From NCBI GenBank assembly GCA_020912385.1, contig CP087213.1, positions 1,240,001 to 1,304,000 on the forward strand: a DNA stretch of 64,000 nt. Direction: 5' to 3'. This stretch comes from Neofusicoccum parvum. Taxonomy: Eukaryota; Ascomycota; Dothideomycetes; Botryosphaeriales; Botryosphaeriaceae. Numbering within the stretch: position 1 is the stretch's first letter; every line of letters starts with the position of its first letter. Below the pieces are notes generated by a model, which was given only the letters and a program-made list of their open reading frames with translations, was not told where the DNA came from and did not search any database. Position numbers and translations under genes: made by a program. Positions 30,155 to 43,947 of this stretch are shown piece by piece.

Positions 30155-33100
30155 ATGGCCGTCGTGTCGCAGGCCCCGCGCAAGAAGGCCGACAAGCCCG
30201 CCCGCCCCCGCAAGGGCGGCACCGCCTCTTCGCGCAAGCACCATTTCGAGTCCTTCACCCAGCGCATCGCGAAGCTGTCCATCGACCCCGTCCGACGAAC
30301 AAGAGGCCGCGCCCTGGACGACCAGGACCTGTCGCAGACCACCTCCTATCTCAAGACCTCGTTCGAGGAATGGAAGGACCTCAATCTCTCCGAGAACTTC
30401 ACCGCCTTCATCCGCGAGCTCGACCCTCTCTGCGAGTCCCTCCCGCAGATCCTCCACCATGGCGACCGCATAATGGATCTGCTGATCCGCTATATCGAGA
30501 AGAGGGACGCGCTGTCGTTGGAGCCTCTGCTGAGTCTGGTCTCGCATTTTGCCCATGATCTGGGCGTGCGCTTCGAGAAGTACTTTGCTCGCACCGTGCG
30601 CGCCGTGTGTGACATCGCCGCGAAGCACCCCGACGTCGAGGTCATCGAGTGGAGCTTTACGTGCCTGGCCTGGCTTTTCAAGTACCTTTCGCGACTTTTG
30701 GTCCCCGATCTGCGCCCTCTCTACGATCTCATGGCTCCACTGCTGGGCAAGGAACATCAGAAAAGCTTCGTGAGCCGCTTTGCTGCCGAAGCCCTGAGTT
30801 TTCTGGTCAGGAAGGCCGGCGCGTCGTATCACAGGGACAAGGTGCCGTTGCAAATCATCATTGCCCACGCGTTGGGCGATCTTGAAGAGCTGACGCAAAA
30901 GAGTGATGCATCCCAGTATCAGCGGGGTTTGATGACCCTGTTCGTGGAGTCCATAAAGGGTGTTCAGAACGGCCTTCACTCAAGCGCTGAGTCTGTTCTC
31001 AAGGAGCTGCTGACACAAGCTCTGGCCTCGGGAGACGATGCATCCATTGTTCCGGATGCACGGCCTGCGATGGACGTTGTGCAAGGCGTTCTCACCGCTA
31101 CCATTCACCACACAACTTCCGAGACATTCACGCCAGTGTTGCAGATAGTCCTGGAGCAGATAGATGGTTCCAACCCGAACATAGGCATGAAGAGGGTGGG
31201 GGATGCTTCACGTCTTGTTTTCACCGTGGCCGGCGTCAGGAAAGGGTCCCGGATTGCTGATTGGAATCCTCTCATGCGCACCATGTCGCAAATAATACAC
31301 TCTGCCGAGCCCTCCCAGATCTCGTCCGACTCGGACGCTGCTTCGGATGCTCTGGCTGCTCTTGCTGTAGTCCTGCGACTCTGTCCCATGGATGTCGCAA
31401 TCCCCCACCTACGAATCCTGGATACCGTTTCCAGCGGTCCTTGGCAACAATCTTTTCTAACTTTCTGCAACTTGTTTTCTGAACTGGGATCTGAGAGGTT
31501 CCAGAGCATCTTGCTCCCCCATTTCAAAAGGTAAGGCTTCAAGAAAAAAAAGTTGGATCATCTAAGCTGCGGTGCTAATTCCGTATAGGTTCATTGTTTC
31601 GAGATGGAAGCAGGAAGGGCAAAAGCTTGCCCTATTAATTCCCCACCTCGCTGGACGAGGCTACTTTTCGAGTTCACCCCTTGCGTGCCCACCAGCGTGG
31701 CAAGAGGAGATTATAAATTCGTTCAAAAAATTGTCCAATTCGTCTCCTGAAGAGCCTACTATCGAGGACGAGACAGCATCGTGTAACGCGTATCTCGATA
31801 TCATCCGACTCTCGACCACCGAGTCAAAAACCAACACGGATGTTTACACACACCTGTATAGCCTTCTTACCGGATCTCTCAACTCACATTCCACCACGCT
31901 CGGCCTCGGTCCCGTAGCGAGATTTGTAATAGGAGCCGGATTCAAGTACGTGGCGGAGAATCAGAATCAGAGAGCAGAGGACAAGGCACTGTGGTCGTCG
32001 TTGTGCTCGGCTTCTGCACTCTACTTTCAATATCCGCAATTCGCCGAAGCTACCTTGCGGTATCTAAAGGTTCATGGCAATTGCCTTGAAATGACCGGAG
32101 ATAGCGCGGAAACCCTGGTCAATGCAGCCATCGACTGTCTCGCATCACCGTCACACGAGCTGCGCACCTCGAGCCTGGACATCTTGCAACTCGTCTACAC
32201 TCTCAAGACCAAAGGAACCGAATCTGACCTCCTCTCCACAGCTGTGTTGATCGAGAGCACACCGGTAAACATTGAGACAGCACGAACGGTATCCATGCAC
32301 ATTCGTCGTCTTGCTACAGCTTATAAGACCGCGGTTGGTGACCCATGGATTGCTCGGATTATACCTACGTTTTGCTTTGGTCTCCTCTATGTTCACTTCA
32401 CGCAGATATGGGAAGACGCGTGTAATGCTCTGAAAGAAATGTGCGAAACGAAGGAGGGTGAGACCGTTGTCTCAGAGCTGGCGTTCAAATGGCTCGAGAC
32501 AATGCCTGTTTTGGAGGAAAATTCCCAATCCCAATCATCGGACGAACAAAGCACCACCCCTGCGAATGAATTCGAGTGCAGCAACCTCTTGTTTCTGGCC
32601 AACGTTTCGAAGCGATCGTCCGACCTTCTGAACGATGCAACTCAGCAGCTCGTCAACAAGTTCAATGCTGATCATCGGAAGATTGAGTTCGTTACGAGCA
32701 TTAGTCGACAACAAGCCTTGAGGGTTCTCAACACTATTCCTCAGGTAGCCGAGAAGAAATCTCGACTGCTCGTTCCCACGCTTCTCCAATGGGCCACTGG
32801 TACCGAAATAATGGACGAGGAAGCTGACGAACTCGACGACGAGGCAACTGAGCAGTACAAGTGGAGCCGGAAAGATCAAAAATCCATGCTTGGACTTTTC
32901 GCAAAGTTCGCAAACCCCAAGGTTCTGTACAAGTCTGAGGATGTCCACTCTGCTTTGTTAGCCCTTCTTGGAAATGGAGATGTCGAAATCCAAAAGTCAG
33001 CTCTCAAGGCGATTTTGACCTGGAAGAACCGCAGTATCAACCGGTATGAAGAGAATTTGTTGAACATCCTCGATGACGCAAGGTTCAGAGAACAAATCTC

Positions 33101-36100
33101 CGTCTTCTTGGACCTCGACCAGGACGAGGAATCCATGCAGGATGAGGACCGTCCTGAGGTCATGCCGGTAATTTTGCGCTTGCTCTATGGCAAGGTCATC
33201 GCACGGGCTGGATCTGCCAGCGGGAAACGTGGCCAAGAATCAAAGAGAAAGGCAGTTTTCATTGCACTGACAAAGTTTGGTGATGGCGAACTTAGCCAGT
33301 TCCTCGACATTGCACTTGGTCCTCTGACTGGCCTTTCTCTGATCAAGCAGAAGAAGCTACAGGAGGAGAAGGTCAGCCAAGTGGCAGTCGACCCACGGAA
33401 GCAGTTTGGTCTGCTGAACATGCTGGAAGACATGCTTGACACACTCGGCACGCAGATGGCTCCCTTCACTGGCCAACTCGTCGACCCGATCCTGTACTGC
33501 TTGATATTGGCTTCAAGAAAGCTTAGCAACGTCTCACAAGAGGGCCAGAAGGAAACTTCGGGAGTGTCATTGTTGAACTCCATTAGGCAGGTCGGCTTCC
33601 ACTGCCTCAACGGGCTTTTCAACCACTGCCCGGAGTTCGAGAGATGGGCGGAGTACGTCCCGGTTATTCTACACGAACTTATCGAGCCGAGACTGGAGAA
33701 GCTTCCGGTCGAGACGGCACAATCGGTCTCTGGCATACTCCGACTGTTCTCGGCTTGGAGCAAGTTTCCGCAGACCGCGCCTTTCCTCGTCAACTATAAC
33801 GATACCCTTCTGGACAAGGCCGTTGACTGTCTGGATGTCAGCTTTGCCAAGGAGCAGGTGAAGCTCTTTGTGTTGCGAGACATCCTCCAGAATGTCATTT
33901 CCACTGCCGAGGCAGATTCCATGGATGTCGATCAACCTTCGGAAGACAGTCCGGCATTTGTGCGAGATCACATCCTCAAGCCGAAGTCCGGTCACTTCCT
34001 GCGTGTGATTGGCCGCGAGCTTCAAGGCAGCCCTAGCAAGGAACTCCTCGACACAGGGGTAACGACCGTTTCGCGCCTTGCTCCTTTCGTGGCGGGGTCT
34101 GACGAGTCGGAGTCCATGATCCGCATCTCCATCTTCCTTCTGCAGCAGCCGACAAGAAGGGTCAGCCCCAGAACGAAGAGCGACCTTCTCAACATATTGC
34201 ACAACTTCATTCCGCAATGCGGATTGAGCTCCGAGACTGAACTGGCGCAACAAATCTACCACACCGTTTGCTCTCTGTTCAATTATTTCCAAGACCGGAG
34301 GAGCCGCAATCTTTTGTGCAACATTTTGCAGGACATTGTGCAGATTGAGCCTGATCTTGCCGAGGTTTCCACCTTTGTCACTGACTTGAATGCATTCTCA
34401 GAGACCAGACTGGACGAACCTGATTTTGACCGCCGATCGAAAGCTTACCACAAGATCAATGAAGAACGGTATCAGCTCTTCACGATCAAACAATGGCTGC
34501 CACTCGTCTATAACATGCTGTTCTACATCAGGGAGCAAGAAGAGCTTGTACTCCGCATCAACGCTTCTTATGCTCTGAGGAGATTTGTCGAAGTTGCTGC
34601 GCATCAGGACAACACAGAAACAGAAGGATTCCAGAAGCTCATCACAGCGGCAATCATCCCAGGCATTCAAAACGGTGTAAGAGAGAAATCTGAACTTGTG
34701 CGGGTCGAATACCTCTCGGTTTTGGCCCAGCTTGTGAGGGTCTTTTCCTCTTGGTCAGTCGTCAGCGATATGCATATTTTGCTTGTCGGAGATGATGATG
34801 AAGCATCTTTCTTTAACAATGTCCTCCATATCCAGCAGCATCGCCGTCTCCGTGCTCTGCGCCGACTGGCAAGCGACGCCAGCAAGATCTCCAGCACCAA
34901 CATCAGCCACATTTTCATCCCCCTTATCGAGCATTTCATTTTCGACAGAGCCGAGGATGACAGCAGCGCTGCAAATCTTGCAGGAGAAACATCCAGAACC
35001 ATAGGTTCTCTGGCACTGTGGCTGGAATGGCCCCAATACCGGGCTCTGCTGCGAAGATATAGCCAGGGCGAGATGGACAAGACAACCATCAGGCTGCTGG
35101 GCCTCTTCATCGATAGTCTCAGCGAAGCTGCGCAAGCCAAGGGACTTGTGTCTGCCCCTAGGACTCAGACAATTGACGAAGAGATGGCGGATGCTGACGC
35201 ACCTGTAGAGAAGGTCAGATTAGCACGAACCATGCCCAGCCAGGAGAAGCTCTCTTCGGATCTCACCAACAACTTGCTCCCGCCGTTGATTGCCTATATC
35301 CACCACAAGGATGAGTCCACCGTCAGCCTGCGTGTTCCTGTGGCTGTGATTGTCGTCAAATTGTTACGTCTTCTGCCCACAGTGGAATTCACGGATCGCC
35401 TACCTCCGGTCCTGATGGACGTATGTGCCATCCTGCGCAGCAGAGACCAGCAAGCCCGAGACATGACAAGGAAGACTCTGGCAGATATCTCTGCACTCAT
35501 TGGACCTGAGTACTTTGGCTTCCTGCTCAAGGCGCTACGCACTGCTCTCCAGCGTGGATACCAGCTCCATGTCTTGTCTTTCACCGTTCACTCGATTCTC
35601 GTATCCATGACACCAACCTTCAAGCCCGGAGAACTCGACTACTGCTTAAATGATATCGTTTCGGTCGTCATGGATGACATTTTCGGCGTCACGGGCCAGG
35701 AGAAGGACGCCGAGGAATACATCAGCAAAATGAAGGAGGTCAAGAGCAGCAAGAGTTTCGACTCGATGGAGCTTATTGCTAAGACAACGACCATCAAGCA
35801 CTTCATCGACCTTGTCGAACCAACCCGAACCCTCTTGCTCGAGAAGCTGGACTTGAAGATGGTCAAGAAGATTGACGAGCTCCTTCGCCGCATTGGTCTG
35901 GGCATCATGCACAATGAAGCCATTCATGATCGCGAGGTCCTGGTGTTCTGCTACCAGTTGATCCAAGCAGTTTACAAGAGCAAAGCCGATTCTACAAGAA
36001 ACAGAGACGAAGAAGACCCACGTACCCGCCGTTACCTCATTAACATGAAGGCAGCGAACAAGATGGCAAACAGGGCAGCTACGAGCTCGCATATCCATAA

Positions 36101-38123
36101 AATCATCCGCTTCTCACTGGACGTCATGCGCTCTGTTCTCTCGAAGCATGAGGAGCTGAAGACTCCCACGAATATGGCTGGCTTCATGCCAATCATTGGC
36201 GATGCGGTCGTCTCGGGCCAGGAGGAGATCCAGATGGCGGCAATCCGACTACTGAGTTCCATCATTAAGGTTCCCTTGGAGCAGATTGACAAGGACGCTA
36301 CAGTCTACGTCTCCGAGGCTGTCCGGATTATCAGAGGCGAGAAAGACACTAACACGGAACTGGCGCAATCATCTCTCAAGCTCATCTCGGCTGTGCTTCG
36401 TGAGCGCCGCAATACGGCGGTCAAGGAGAAGGACATTGCATACCTGCTGAAACGGGTCAAGGATGATTTGGAGCAGCCGGACCGTCAGGGTGTGACGTTC
36501 AACTTCCTAAAGGCTGTTCTCGGACGCAAGATCATTATCACCGAGGTGTACGAGATTCTCGACACTGTGTCATCGGTCATGGTCACCAACCAGACACGCA
36601 TGGCTCGGGATCTTTCTCGTGGAGTCTACTTTCAATTCCTCATGGAGTACCCGCAAAGCAAGGAGCGATTGTCGAAGCAGATTGCTTTCTTAGTCAAGAA
36701 CTTGGACTACAAGTACAAGGAAGGACGTCAGTCTGTTATGGAGGCATTGCATCTCCTCATGAACAAGGTTGGAGACGAGCTTGTCCAAGACATTGCTGAC
36801 AATGTCTTTGCTCCACTCGTCCTCCGCCTGGTCAACGACGAGGACAAGGAATGCAGAGAAATGGCAGGTCTCTTGCTGAAGAAGGTCTTTGAGAGAGCCG
36901 ATGCTGAACGCACGAAGAAGTTCATCAGCATCATGAAGGCGTGGCTGGAGCAAGAAGAGCAGACGCTCAAGCGCCGCCTTGCAATCCAGTGTTTCACTCT
37001 TTACCTCGAGGTAAAGGAAGGACAATCCAAGGAGACCAACTATGTCTTGCGTCAGCTTCCCGACATTATCAACGAAGCGCGTGAGCGGCAGGACGACGGT
37101 GATTGGGAGCTGATCTACTACTCCCTGCAAGCATTCGCCAAGCTGGGCAAACTCTCCCCCACGACAGCTTTCGCTGTCAGCACGCAGCCAATTTGGACAG
37201 CCGTTCGCGCCTGCCTCACATTCCCGCACGCATGGGTCAAGCTTTCAGCCGCACGCCTCATCGGTCTCTACTTTTCCGACTTTGCCAGCCACAACGCGGG
37301 TGACGGTTATGCCGGGATCCCGCTGACCGGTTCTGGCGGCCTGCAGCTGGCTGCTGACGACATGCTGGACCTGACGAGCGCCAGCTTGCGCATCCTACGT
37401 GTGCCGGGCGTCAGCGAGGAGCTCGCAACGCAAGCAGTACGCAATCTCGTCTTCTTGGGCCGCTGCTTCGGGGTCAACAGGCTACACTGGAAGACTCGCA
37501 GCGCTGCAGAGGAAGGCGCTCTCAAGGAGGCGGCCGAAGAGGACGAATCATCCGCGGACTCCGAAGCCGAAGACGCCGACGAGGAGACGGCTACCCCTGA
37601 GCAGACGATGGCGACCAAGATAACAGCGCTGCATTATCTCCTCACGCGCCTCTCGCTGATCCTGCGTCGTGAGCCTGCGGCCACTCGCGCCCCGGCCCTG
37701 TACCCGAAGACGGCGTCGATGACGCTCCTGGCAGCGTTGTGCAACGCCCTGCCCGCCACCGCCCTCGAGCCATCCCTGCAAACCGTGCTCCTGCCCCTGC
37801 ACAACCTCACCGACCCGTCCATCCCGGCACCGCAGTCACTGGACGAGGCCTTCAACGAGGCGTACAAGGCACTGGCCAGCACGGCGGCTGAGGTCATGGC
37901 GCTGCTGCAGAAGAAGTTAGGCACCAGCGCGTACGTGCAGGTGCTGAGCAAGGTGCGGGAGGGCGTCAAAGAGAGGAGGGAGGGCAGGCGGGTCAAGCGC
38001 GCGCTAGAGCGCGTGGCGGAGCCTGAGAGGGCGGAGAGGATCAAGAGGAGGAAGAGGGAGAGGGGCAAGGAGAGGAAGAAGGAGAAGGGGCACGAGGCGA
38101 GGGGGAAGAGGAGAGGGTGGTGA
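30155..38123 (+). CDS. UTP20: U3 snoRNP / SSU processome component Utp20
   Basis: Giant HEAT-repeat protein of the small-subunit processome, required in the nucleolus for early 18S rRNA maturation. Exons 30155-31530 and 31589-38123 join in frame to give 2636 residues, close to yeast Utp20 (2493). The N-terminus HHFESFTQRIAKLSIDPVRR...LKTSFEEWKDLNLSENF and WSFTCLAWLFKYLSRLLVPDL are characteristic. Armadillo-like helices run throughout; the DRIM region lies around residues 800-1400. Acidic patches occur near residue 2450 (EEDESSADSEAEDADEE). The last 60 residues are strongly basic (KRRKRERGKERKK), a likely nucleolar-localisation and RNA-binding tail. The start is the first ATG in frame, MAVVSQAPRKK. 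Confidence 0.97.
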
Positions 38124-39460
38124 GAGGTCAGACTCTGCTGTGTGGATCGACTGGTGCGGTTGTGGAGCTGGATGCTCATCAAAAGCATGTGAAAGTGTGG
38201 AGGATTCCTGGGGTAATGATGTTCTGCATGGATGGCGTTTCGGGCGAGACCCAATGACGGGCAGGATGTCCAAGAATTTGGGAGAGCAGAGAAAAAGTGA
38301 TGTGATTTTTCTTTTTTCCAGCATGTGATCATACTTTTGTCGAGATGGGGGAATCTGAACATTTCCCATTGTACAAACATGCAGAATGCCCCGAAGCTTG
38401 TTTTTTGCTTGTGGCGAAGGCGCGGGTGCCGTGTGTCTCTCCAGCTTCATCCTCATCGCAAGTAATATTTATAGAGTGCAAAAGGCTCGTCCGGCAGGCA
38501 GTGAGACCAGAAGAAGAACACGGGCGACGCGCGTCTCTTGCAACAGCACAAGTATACTTAGACTTGTGACATACGAGAAACTCTGCTCATCCTTCTCAAC
38601 TTCTCTGTCTCTGCCTTCCTCGGCTTCAGCTCTGCACCCGTATCATCCCGTATCTAAGTTAAGATAGAGTTATCAGTTAGCGCGAGCATGCTCCGTGCCC
38701 CCCATGCACCCAAGACGGACGGTCGGCTAGCTGTTGGCACAGGCGCAGGGCACCGGAGTCAGGTCGCGCTCTTGGCCCGCCGCGCACTGACTTGCCGTGC
38801 ATTCCTTCCTTTCCTCGCTCAGCCGCGCGAGCCAGCCAGCCAGCCAGCGCGGTTCCTTGCTCCTGCCCGCTCGTGCTCGCTTCCTCCCTGGTACGTGTAG
38901 CAGTGCCGGCCAAAACGCGAGACTTCCCGCCCCATCCGGCAAGCATAACCTTAAACGGCCTCACATGCCATTCCACCCCGTCCGCCATGGGAATCATCGC
39001 ATCGCGATCCCCAACGCAAAATGTCAGCAGCGGAAACACGCTTAAGCCAGGCACGCCTGCAAACGACGGCCAGGACAGAAACAACAGGCGAGGCCGACAG
39101 ACCAGGCCCCCGCTGAGCCGCGCTTGCGCCGCCGCGCCGCGCCGTAGCGTAAGCCCGCACCACCCCCCGGGGCACGACGCCGCATACCGCATATGCCGCA
39201 TGACCACGACACACAGACGCACATCCACAGCTCTTCTTCCGGCCTCGCGCATGGGCTTAGCTTCAAACAACGGGCATATGGTGTGCACGTAGTAAGCGCT
39301 GAAGCGGATCCTTTTTTTTTTCTCTCTCGGCGGTGGCCGTAAACTACTTACGCCAGGACCCGCGGGAGGGTGGGCAAAAAAAAAAGAGGATTGAACGCCT
39401 CAATCACGCTCGGTTGTCGTCCCAACAATGCGGAAAATAAGCGCCGCATCCCACCCTAAA

Positions 39461-39481
39461 TTTTTTTTTTTAAAAAAAAAA
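39461..39481. repeat. T11-A10 palindrome
   Basis: An uninterrupted run of 11 T is followed directly by 10 A, a perfect self-complementary tract, about 50 bp before the G run. Confidence 0.85.
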
Positions 39482-39528
39482 CCTTTTGCTTTTTGCCCGG
39501 CCGCAGGTCCGGCTGTGGCTTGCGAGAA

Positions 39529-39557
39529 GGGGGGGGGGGGGGGGGGGGGGGGGGGGG
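39529..39557 (+). repeat. 29-nt poly(G) tract
   Basis: Twenty-nine consecutive G on the plus strand. It could form a G-quadruplex and is prone to replication slippage and sequencing error. It lies in non-coding DNA. Confidence 0.9.
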
Positions 39558-41617
39558 AAATGCGGCGTCCGCGTCGTCGTCTGACACGAGGGGGGAGACA
39601 GAGAAGCATGTAGGTACCCATACGCGGGAGCACCCCGTAGTGTTAGGAACAGGGTACCACGTCCGAACGGCTCGCATGAGGCACACGTCGACGTGCGCCT
39701 TCGCTGTTCTTGCCCTTCCCCCCTTCTCTTCATGCAAGGTCCTGCACGTAAACACACAAACGGCGGATCTGCGCCGGGGGAAGGACGGGGTCCACGCAAC
39801 GCTGCGGTGCAAGAAGCAGGAAAAAAAACGAGGGGAGGGGCAAGAAGATTGCCAGGCAGCAACGCATGTGGGATGATAATCGACGGCAAGGAAGTAGTTC
39901 CGGCGGCACTTTGTCCTCGAATCGATTCGCGCCGAAAAAAAGAAGCCTCACTTTCCCGCACCGCGCCGCGGCCTCGCCCATCAATCACCAAACGATGGAA
40001 CATCACGAGGTCTGCTGTGTGGTGGTAATATGTGGAGCTTTCCGGCCGCAAAGCTGCTCCACTTTTAAAAGAGGCGTGAAATCCGCATCACCGCGCTGGC
40101 CACTGCTCCGGCGCGCGCCTCCCCCCCTCCCCTTCACCGACTATGTGATGAAAGACGACGGGGGTGAGGACAGGAGCTAGCGAGCATGATCGTCTTTTTT
40201 ATTTTTGTTTATTTGTTTACAGCCGCAGAATCCGCGTCATTGCTGCGAACAGAGGGGATGTCGAAGATCACGTCCCCCAGACGCCCGCAAACAGCCGAAT
40301 GAACCTCTCGGAGACCGAGGGGGAAAGGAGGATTTGGGGTGTGATGAGTGTGCCGTGGCGATCTTACACAACGCATCATCTGCCCGCCCAACACGAGAAA
40401 TGCCGGGCGGCCGCAGCCGGGGATCCCCAAAATGCAAACCGAGGAAGGTAGGATGCGGAAGAGGTGAGTCGTCGCCGAACGGGGTGGGCGCGTCGCGTCA
40501 TACGTCGATCAAACACACAGACACACCGCAGTCGCATCCGTCGTCATCGTCATCATCATCATCCTCGGCAGCAGCATCATCATACGAGCCTCACGTTTCG
40601 TACGTGGCTGTCTGACACAGTCACTGACACACCGCACCGCGCGCTCCCTTTCGAAGGTGTTGAAGCTCACATCCATTGCTTTCGGCAAAGAAGCTACATC
40701 AAGAATGTTCAAGGAGAAAAGAAAAAGAAAGCCTTCAAAGAAAAAAGGGTGGTAGTCAAAAGATTTGTATATGAAGTAGATTGCAATGAAATTCTCAGTG
40801 CAGCAATCAATCCAATCAATCAGCCATAAGAGAACCCCGGAAGGAGATGAAAGCGAAAGAGACTGTGTAGAACCCAGATCGCTAACCACCAAATCGCCGG
40901 CATTAAAACCTCCAGTCCAAAGAAGAATCGACAGTGCGGGAACGCGCGAGACCAAGGTGAAGTGGAGAGTTGCTAATGACGAGCAGATTGGAGGTAGCAA
41001 GAAGAGAACTAACAGTAGAGAAGCGCGCAAGCAACGAGCAACGGCGCAGAACGCGGAGAAAAAGAAAGCAGAGGAACGACCGTCGAAAGATATCGAAAAT
41101 CGAAGAAGAAATCCATGTATAGCAGGAAAAAAAAAGAACAAAGTAATCCATTCCAAATAACAAGCCCACCGGGACACAGTTCATCCACCCAGTATGAAAA
41201 CCCTTGCTGAAGCCAGCGAATGGTGGATAACACACTTGCCACCTCGATGCAGCCCTGCAAGAGGGGAACCTAACAAGGAAATGCAACCGCAGGAAACGCA
41301 TGCTGGTAGTTGATAAAGCGACAGAGACACAAAGCACAGAAAGACATCGGAGCAAAACAGCAAAGAAAACCGACAAAGCCATCCTCTCTCATGGGTATCA
41401 CATTGCGCACCAATGATGGATTTCTTCGTCGTCTCATGATAGGAGAAATAATCGTGAAATGGTACGTTTCGTTACGTCATGTCGGATCGTGAGTTTCGGC
41501 GGGCGTTCTTTCGAGGATGAGCGTGGAGTAAGAGCGATTTGCGAGAAGTTTTCATGTATCCGGAACCCAGACAAGTGGCGAACGTGTACGGGCGTTTTTA
41601 AGGCGGTGATGGAAGAA

Positions 41618-43947
41618 TCAAGCCCTGTTGGCAGACCGTTCACCGGTTGCAACGGCCACAAGAGCCTCGAGGCGTCTCATATCGCCGGTGCCGTTTTGGC
41701 CTTGTTGGTGACCTGCAAAAGCTGTTGCTTGCTGGCCATGTGAGTAGGGAGGCTGGCTACCAAAGTGGTATCCAGGGTGCGTTGGAGGGCGTTCGTTGGC
41801 GGGTGCGGGCGCGGGCGCTTGGGGGAAGGTGAACTTTGCCGGGTCCTCCATGTGCATACTAGATGGCCTCTCCTCGACGTGCCCATTGTTTTGCACAATT
41901 ACCGGGTAATATTCTCCGAGAGACGAGGTGGATGGCGTCGGTACACCTTCACTACTACTCGAATCTTCGGGAGAAGTCCGTTGGTTTCTGTAGGCATGTT
42001 GCTGCGCCTGCTGCTGCTGTTGGGGAGCGTGTTGACTTATGGGTCCCATATACCAAGCTTGGCGTTTATTCTTCCGGGGAGTTGTAGGTTGCTGTTGCTC
42101 TTGCGAACTTTGGCTAGACTCGCCTCCGGTGGAAGGCCGGCTCAAATGGGTCAGTGGAGGTGGAGGGGCAGCACGATTCGCGGAGAAGGACGGATGCGGA
42201 GCTGTTGTCGGCCTTTGGGACTGGCCTTGGTCTCGACTGCTTCCAAAGTTAAACCATGTTGTGGGTTCCCGCGGTGGTGTTGAGTTCGTGATGTCGAGCT
42301 TGTGGATTCCTCGTTGTAAAGAGAGATCAAGAGAATTGTGGTGGTGGTGACCGTGGTGTCTGTGCTCGCGAACGTTCGGCGTCGAGGGCTCCATCGCTGC
42401 TGGTCGGTTCGGATGATCGACTTGCATGGGGCTTGACGAACGCTGGGCGGTCAGAGAGGGAGGCGGCGGCGCATGGTCAAAGGACTCTATTCCTGGAAGA
42501 CGAGTGACCTGACTTGAGGCTGGTTGATTGGCAGCCGGCTGGGTCGAGAAGGACGGTTGCGGTGCATCTGGAGTCTGGTAGTAGCTCAAACCACTCGTTG
42601 CCGGCCTGGGAGTCAGGGCGGAGTATGTGCCGGGATGCCATGTTCTCCTCCTCCAATCAGCGTCAGAGCTTACGGACTCACGCCGAGAATCGGTCGAGAA
42701 GGTCGACCCAGTGGGGCTGGCAAGGAAGCTTCCGGCATTAGAGTAGTTGGAGGGTGTGGATGAAGTCAACGGGCTAATGTAGGGAGGCGGGTAGTTGGAG
42801 CCGGGAGGCCCCTGGAACGGGTTCCCGGTGGCCGACGGGACGGACAGCCGACGGCCAGGAACATGGCCGGCCCACGTAACGGGTCTTTGAGCGGTCGAGA
42901 CGGGCGAATCGATGCCGGACGGATATCGGGGACCTGGGCTACCTGTTGCGGGTGAAAACGTTGCTGATGTTGGCGTACTGAATCCACTTGGTGACTGGCT
43001 GCCGAGGGCGGGATACTGACCACCAGGGTTGTATGTGTCTAGCGTCAGCCGTGCTCGTGCAGCTCCCTCGCCAGCCATGGCAAGCGGGGCGGGCCGCCGC
43101 CGGACGTCATCTCGGTCGCTTGCGTTGGAGCTCGTCGACGCAATGCTAGAAGCCGACAGGTTCCGGCTGTGGCCTCTGCTATGGGCACCTCCTCCACTGC
43201 TCATAGTCGAAGCGCGAGAGCGGCTGTTGGGCGGGCGTACGCGGTCTGTTCGGATCTGCCGTTGGAATCTCGTGCCGGTCGCCGCCAAGGAATCGCCGGG
43301 GATGTCCTCGTTTACGTGGACGGTCTGGGCATGCTGACGAAGATTGTCCAGACGGGAGAAGCGACGGTTGCAGTGGCACTGGAAGGGCCTTTCACCAGTG
43401 TGTTTTCTACGCTCTTGTCAGTGGCGCGGGCTGCGAGTGACACATGTACGACGAACCTAATGTGCCTGGCCAGATGTTCGCTCCTGGTAAAACTCAGCTG
43501 ACAAGGAGGGAAGTCGGTGCAGAAAAAGCGCTGGCCCTTCTTCTTCTTGGTCGGCCGGCTGTCGCTGTTGACGCTCTCGTTCTCGGAGGCGGCGTGGCCG
43601 TCCTCGTCGTCCATCACGACATCCTTGTTGTCAACAGATTGGGCGGAGACGTCCGAGTTGCCGCGGCGGAGCGTGCTGTTGCGTTGCTGCTTCTTCGAGT
43701 CCTGCTGCGGAGGCGAGGCGTCTGACGGCAGCGGGCGCTGGCCGGCCAATCCGCCAAAGCTGTCCCGGGTGGGCGTCTTTGCCGACTGCTCGTCGACGTA
43801 ACGCTGGTCGTGCTGGTGGTGCAGGTGCTGGTCGGCGCCGAAGAGCTTGTTCGGGCGCGGCGTGGTGGGGGTCGTCTCCTCGCCCGAGTGGCCGGGCGGC
43901 GGCTCCGGGACGGTCAAGGTGGTGTTGACGGCGCGAAAGCCAGACAT
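41618..43947 (-). CDS. C2H2 zinc-finger transcription factor (Usv1/Rgm1/Adr1-like)
   Basis: 759-residue regulator from exons 43947-43457 and 43406-41618. Two tandem fingers span residues about 143-194: [26 protein letters not shown] and, joined by the TGERPF linker, [23 protein letters not shown]. The intron splits the first finger's tail. A basic KKKKGQR stretch precedes the fingers. A conserved block follows ([29 protein letters not shown]), then about 500 residues of Ser/Pro/Gln-rich disordered sequence. Finger 1 has five residues between its cysteines and finger 2 only one, as in the fungal Rgm1/Usv1-type group. Relatives act in stress and carbon responses, but targets are not inferable here. 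The start is the only ATG before the fingers. Confidence 0.85.

Larger units (their letters stand above)
38124..41617. other. Gene-poor convergent region, 3.5 kb, homopolymer-rich
   Basis: Lies between the stops of UTP20 and the C2H2 regulator. No protein family is recognisable in any frame. Near 39.3-39.6 kb it holds T10, A10, a T11-A10 palindrome and a 29-nt G run. From about 40.6 to 41.4 kb the plus strand is purine-rich, so the hydrophobic minus-strand frame at 40509-41177 is probably a composition artefact or the 3' UTR of the C2H2 gene. Confidence 0.55.

Noticed and set aside
40509..41177. 222-codon hydrophobic frame on the minus strand, rich in Phe and Leu
   Set aside because: It is the complement of a purine-rich stretch, has no family resemblance, begins and ends without gene signals, and overlaps simple sequence.
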